In this document: piece after piece, positions 61,139 through 64,000 of the stretch
Layout: each line of letters starts with the position of its first letter
Numbering within the stretch: the stretch's first letter is position 1
Source of the DNA: Saturnia japonica
Taxonomy: Eukaryota > Arthropoda > Insecta > Lepidoptera > Saturniidae
Reading direction: 5' to 3'
DNA length: 64,000 bases
Assembly (NCBI GenBank): GCA_033032175.1
Contig: CM065319.1
Coordinates: 17,333,018 to 17,397,017 of the forward strand
Program-made: the position numbers and the translations under genes
Notes under the pieces: generated by a model
What the model saw: only the letters and a program-made list of their open reading frames with translations
Told to the model about the DNA's origin: nothing
Database searches by the model: none

Positions 61139-61681
61139 TTAGCCGCTAGAGACTCGCGCCGTGAAGTCGCGGCGAGAATTGACGCCGTAAACTCAGTTAC
61201 TCAGTGCGACGCGAACTATTCTCTACACTCGCAATGTTCAAAGTCGGGTTCATGCACTCGTATTGAACGGAAGTAACTTCAGCTGCTGCGTCTTTGAATC
61301 TATCTACACAGGCGTTTTATAATCATTTGCTTAATAATGATACAAAGAAAAAGCAGTTGGTGGATAACGAGTACACATCGCAACATAACGAGTTATTTAT
61401 GATTTAGACATGTTTATTTGATTGAACATGATATAGCTAAAATAACGTCAATAATTTAAACATTATTACACACAATACGGTGTTAGTTTAGCATATTTAA
61501 TTTAAAACAAATCGAATTGCGACGCCGTGAATGTGAATTAGCATTCGCACTGTTCGCGGGGCGCGGCCGCGACTTCTTTGGCGCGGACACAAAGATACCG
61601 ACGAGGTGCAACAGGCGTGTCATCCACATTCGCGTTCACGCCCTTTCACAGGTGTTCACGGCGTGTGTCCGGAGCGGCTAA
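61139..61681. mobile_element. GC-rich inverted-repeat element, 543 bp
   Basis: TTAGCCGCTAGAGACTCGCG then CCGTGAA at the left matches in reverse complement TTAGCCGCTCCGGACACACG then CCGTGAA at the right (61655-61681). The interior is unusually GC-rich for this window and includes GCGGCCGC. Confidence 0.6.
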
Positions 61682-63158
61682 ATTATAAGTCTGTACAAAT
61701 AGTTAAATCAAGTATTATTGTGAAATGAATCGATCTCATTTAATACTCTTTCTAAATAAAATAGGTACCTATTAGAAATTTTCATTCTACACATAACTTA
61801 AGTTACGATTTCCACACTACTAATACTTATTAAATATGAGATATTTTTTTCTTTGTATCTTGCTAATAAAATCCGATGGTTAATCAGGTTGTATATAATA
61901 TTAAACAATAAAACAACATTAAATAATTGCACTTGTGTATTATTAATTAAAAAAAGTAAATCGCTTACAAAACCTACCTTTTCAGTCTATACAAATATAT
62001 TATAATCTTATGTACAATGGAGATTGATTTCCTTATAAATATATTATTTATATATCGGGCAAACAATAAAATTACATACAATTTTACATTAAAAACTTTT
62101 AACATTTTAATTTTCAAGATGAATCGTTCATAACAAGAAGGACAAAAGGTTGTTCAGCGCACGCGCATTCAGAGATATTGTTGTCCTAAGTCGGCAAGGT
62201 CACAATAAGACTTTAACCGAGTTAACTAGTTAAATTATCATCGACTGAAGATAGCGATGAATAAAACGGCAGTAGTATGAATATTCCTACACCGCTTTTA
62301 TTAGTTGGTTTTTGCTTGTTTAAGTCTTAGTGACATTTTAGATTAAGTTACTGAAACACCGACAGATGCTTGCCGACAAAGTTTTAATCTGAGCTTTAGG
62401 TTACACTAACCAGGGTTTAAAAATGTCCCACCAATTTCATACAATGACAACTAAAGTTAATTGTTAAAACTCGAGCTCTCGTGAATTGGTGTAAGGACTG
62501 AGCTCTCTTCATAAACATTGCTTCATATTATAATATATTATCCTCTTATCTAAAATTTATACTTTATGGAGACTAGAATAGTAGTGTATGTATAAAAATT
62601 AATAGAACTTAGTTTTATTGATTACATCAAATCTATCGACTATTCTTTAAATATATAAGGAAAAGTAACTTCAATGATTTTGAAGAGTTCCCCAGTGTAT
62701 CATCGAAGTCGAAATTAAAATGAGACCATCCTCTTTCATCATCATTCCCTTTCCAACAAAAATAGAATCATCTAAATATCGGTCTATAAACAAAGAAGCT
62801 ATAGCTGAACACCCATAAAAAAATTATAATTGAATTGAGAACTTTTTTAAATTTAGTTAAAAACCAAACCGAGTATAATGTGAATGCCCAATTGGTAACA
62901 TTTTCACAACATTACAATTTCGATAATCGGGTCCACACTGGCTGCCACTTAGAATAAAAAACTACAAATGAGGCATTTGTGATTTTCAAATTGCCACAAC
63001 TTCGGAGCGTTCAGGTATTCCATCACATTGCTCTTTTTTGTGTTCTATATAATTGATTTATCATTTTCAATTAAATCATTTCATTTGAAACGACCGATAT
63101 CTGTGATTGCGTGTAATCAGCATACGTGGAGGCGGCACTGACGGAGCGTGGAGTACGG
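61682..63158. other. Region 3' of Wdr24
   Basis: Should hold the Wdr24 3' UTR on the minus strand just below 63159. Otherwise AT-rich with nothing recognised. Confidence 0.4.
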
Positions 63159-63287
63159 TCACCCGAGCTGGCACTGGTGCCCGCAGCCGGCCGGGCAGAG
63201 CTCGTACTGCTCCATCCACTTGCGCATGTGCTCCAGATGCCCGCCGTGAGAGCAGCCTTGACACCAAGCGTATAGACCGCGCACCAC
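63159..63287 (-). CDS. Wdr24: Wdr24, GATOR2 subunit: last coding exon (partial gene)
   Basis: After acceptor TTTGCAG the exon encodes 42 residues in phase 0: [20 protein letters not shown], then [22 protein letters not shown] and a TGA stop. The pattern [20 protein letters not shown]...CPAGCGHxC is the end of the zinc-binding C-terminal domain of WDR24. WDR59, the closest alternative, instead has a CGHGGHTSHM..W..CPTGCGCHC ending. Wdr24 is a GATOR2 subunit and has been reported as an E3-like component that helps activate TORC1. Nothing in 63288-64000 on the minus strand looks like the preceding zinc-finger exon, so the rest of the gene must lie beyond the right edge. Its direction is the same as mio. 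Confidence 0.87.
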   Translation of the reverse strand: MVRGLYAWCQGCSHGGHLEHMRKWMEQYELCPAGCGHQCQLG

Positions 63288-64000
63288 CTGCAAATAAATA
63301 TATCGACTTATCGATATAGATACATAGAAAACTAATCAATACTATAATACCTACATGCCGATATATTTTGAGTACCGAGTCAGTCTGACTAGAACGCAGG
63401 ATAAACAAAGAGGCGTGGAAAGGTACTCTAGCGGGTCCAATGTTATACGCCTTTAATAGTAAATTAATTCAGCACGCCCCATTACGGACCACCTATAATA
63501 AACGCGCGAGTTGAATGCAGGGCTAGGGTATTCGAGTGCTGTCACCTATTTAGAGAATTATTTGCGTTTAATAGATTTCAACGTTGCTTTAAATTAAACA
63601 TTTTGAACTTTATGTTAAAATAATGAAAAAACAAGGTAATCATTTATCAGACATTTTTTATCAACTGTTTTACATAGAGAAATGAAACTGGAAAAATAAG
63701 TCATCGAAATTTAATCATCATGAGATTCAGTTTTCGCTATTTCCCGAGCTTTCCGATGAATAAAAACATGTTTTTTTTTTTGGTAATGGAACTTGACGGG
63801 CTTGGATTATTCATTATTAAAAACAAAAAATTACACAGGCACGTAACTTAAATAATAACGCAATCTGTACGTAAGCGTACGATAGTTTTCAGAGACGGCA
63901 CTCAAATCACTAAAGAGTGACCGCGTGAGGCGAGGTGTGCGGATGGAGGGAGTGGGAGATGCATTCAGCTCGCGCGCTCACTACAGTCGGTATCAAGTCT
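63288..64000. other. Wdr24 intron, right edge
   Basis: Intronic to Wdr24 by position. It contains two copies of a 26-base motif starting GCATTCAACTCGCGCG (minus strand ending at 63518, and plus strand at 63961 with one change). A third copy is in mio intron 15. Confidence 0.4.

Noticed and set aside
63076..63408. 110-residue minus-strand ORF at the Wdr24 end
   Set aside because: It is in a different frame from the exon that encodes the WDR24-like zinc motif, so it is a shadow.

Overview
The window is animal nuclear DNA, most likely from a moth or butterfly. It is AT-rich. Its genes are split into many small exons with GT..AG introns, and it carries RTE and CR1/Jockey-like LINE remnants, tRNA-derived SINEs, Tc1/mariner elements and several short inverted-repeat elements of the kinds common in Lepidoptera. 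The order is inferred from repeat style and gene structure, not from a species-specific marker.

Three protein-coding loci are clear. (1) mio (Mios), a GATOR2 subunit, fills 4661-28451 on the minus strand. I could join 17 coding exons with consistent phases into one 879-residue protein: an N-terminal beta-propeller, a helical middle and a cysteine/histidine-rich C-terminal domain. (2) Ral, a Ras-family small GTPase, lies on the plus strand in four coding exons (51018-54829) encoding 200 residues. A fifth exon at 60315-60431 looks like an alternative last exon with a different alpha-5 helix, hypervariable tail and CaaX box, giving a 201-residue isoform. (3) The last coding exon of a second GATOR2 subunit, Wdr24, lies at 63159-63287 on the minus strand; the rest of that gene is off the right edge. 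Two GATOR2 subunits therefore flank Ral.

Four nearly identical tRNA-Leu(AAG) genes sit in introns of mio, as two convergent pairs (intron 14: 6592 and 7534; intron 8: 16382 and 17963). Intron 8 also holds an apparently intact 1303-bp Tc1/mariner element with perfect 32-bp terminal inverted repeats and a 359-residue transposase.

Layout: 1-4660 is non-coding sequence with one dispersed repeat and a possible first exon. 4661-28451 is mio with its repeat-laden introns. 28452-51017 is intergenic, with a LINE remnant, a decayed mariner copy, dispersed repeats, a hAT-like inverted-repeat element, an orphan exon with CARD-like character (44433-44621) and a long foldback just upstream of Ral. 51018-60431 is Ral. 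60432-64000 holds a SINE, an inverted-repeat element and the Wdr24 end.

Functionally, Mio and Wdr24 are partners in GATOR2, which antagonises GATOR1 and so relays amino-acid sufficiency to TORC1 at the lysosome. Ral is a membrane-anchored GTPase acting mainly through exocyst effectors. I saw no prokaryotic operon, CRISPR array or phage.
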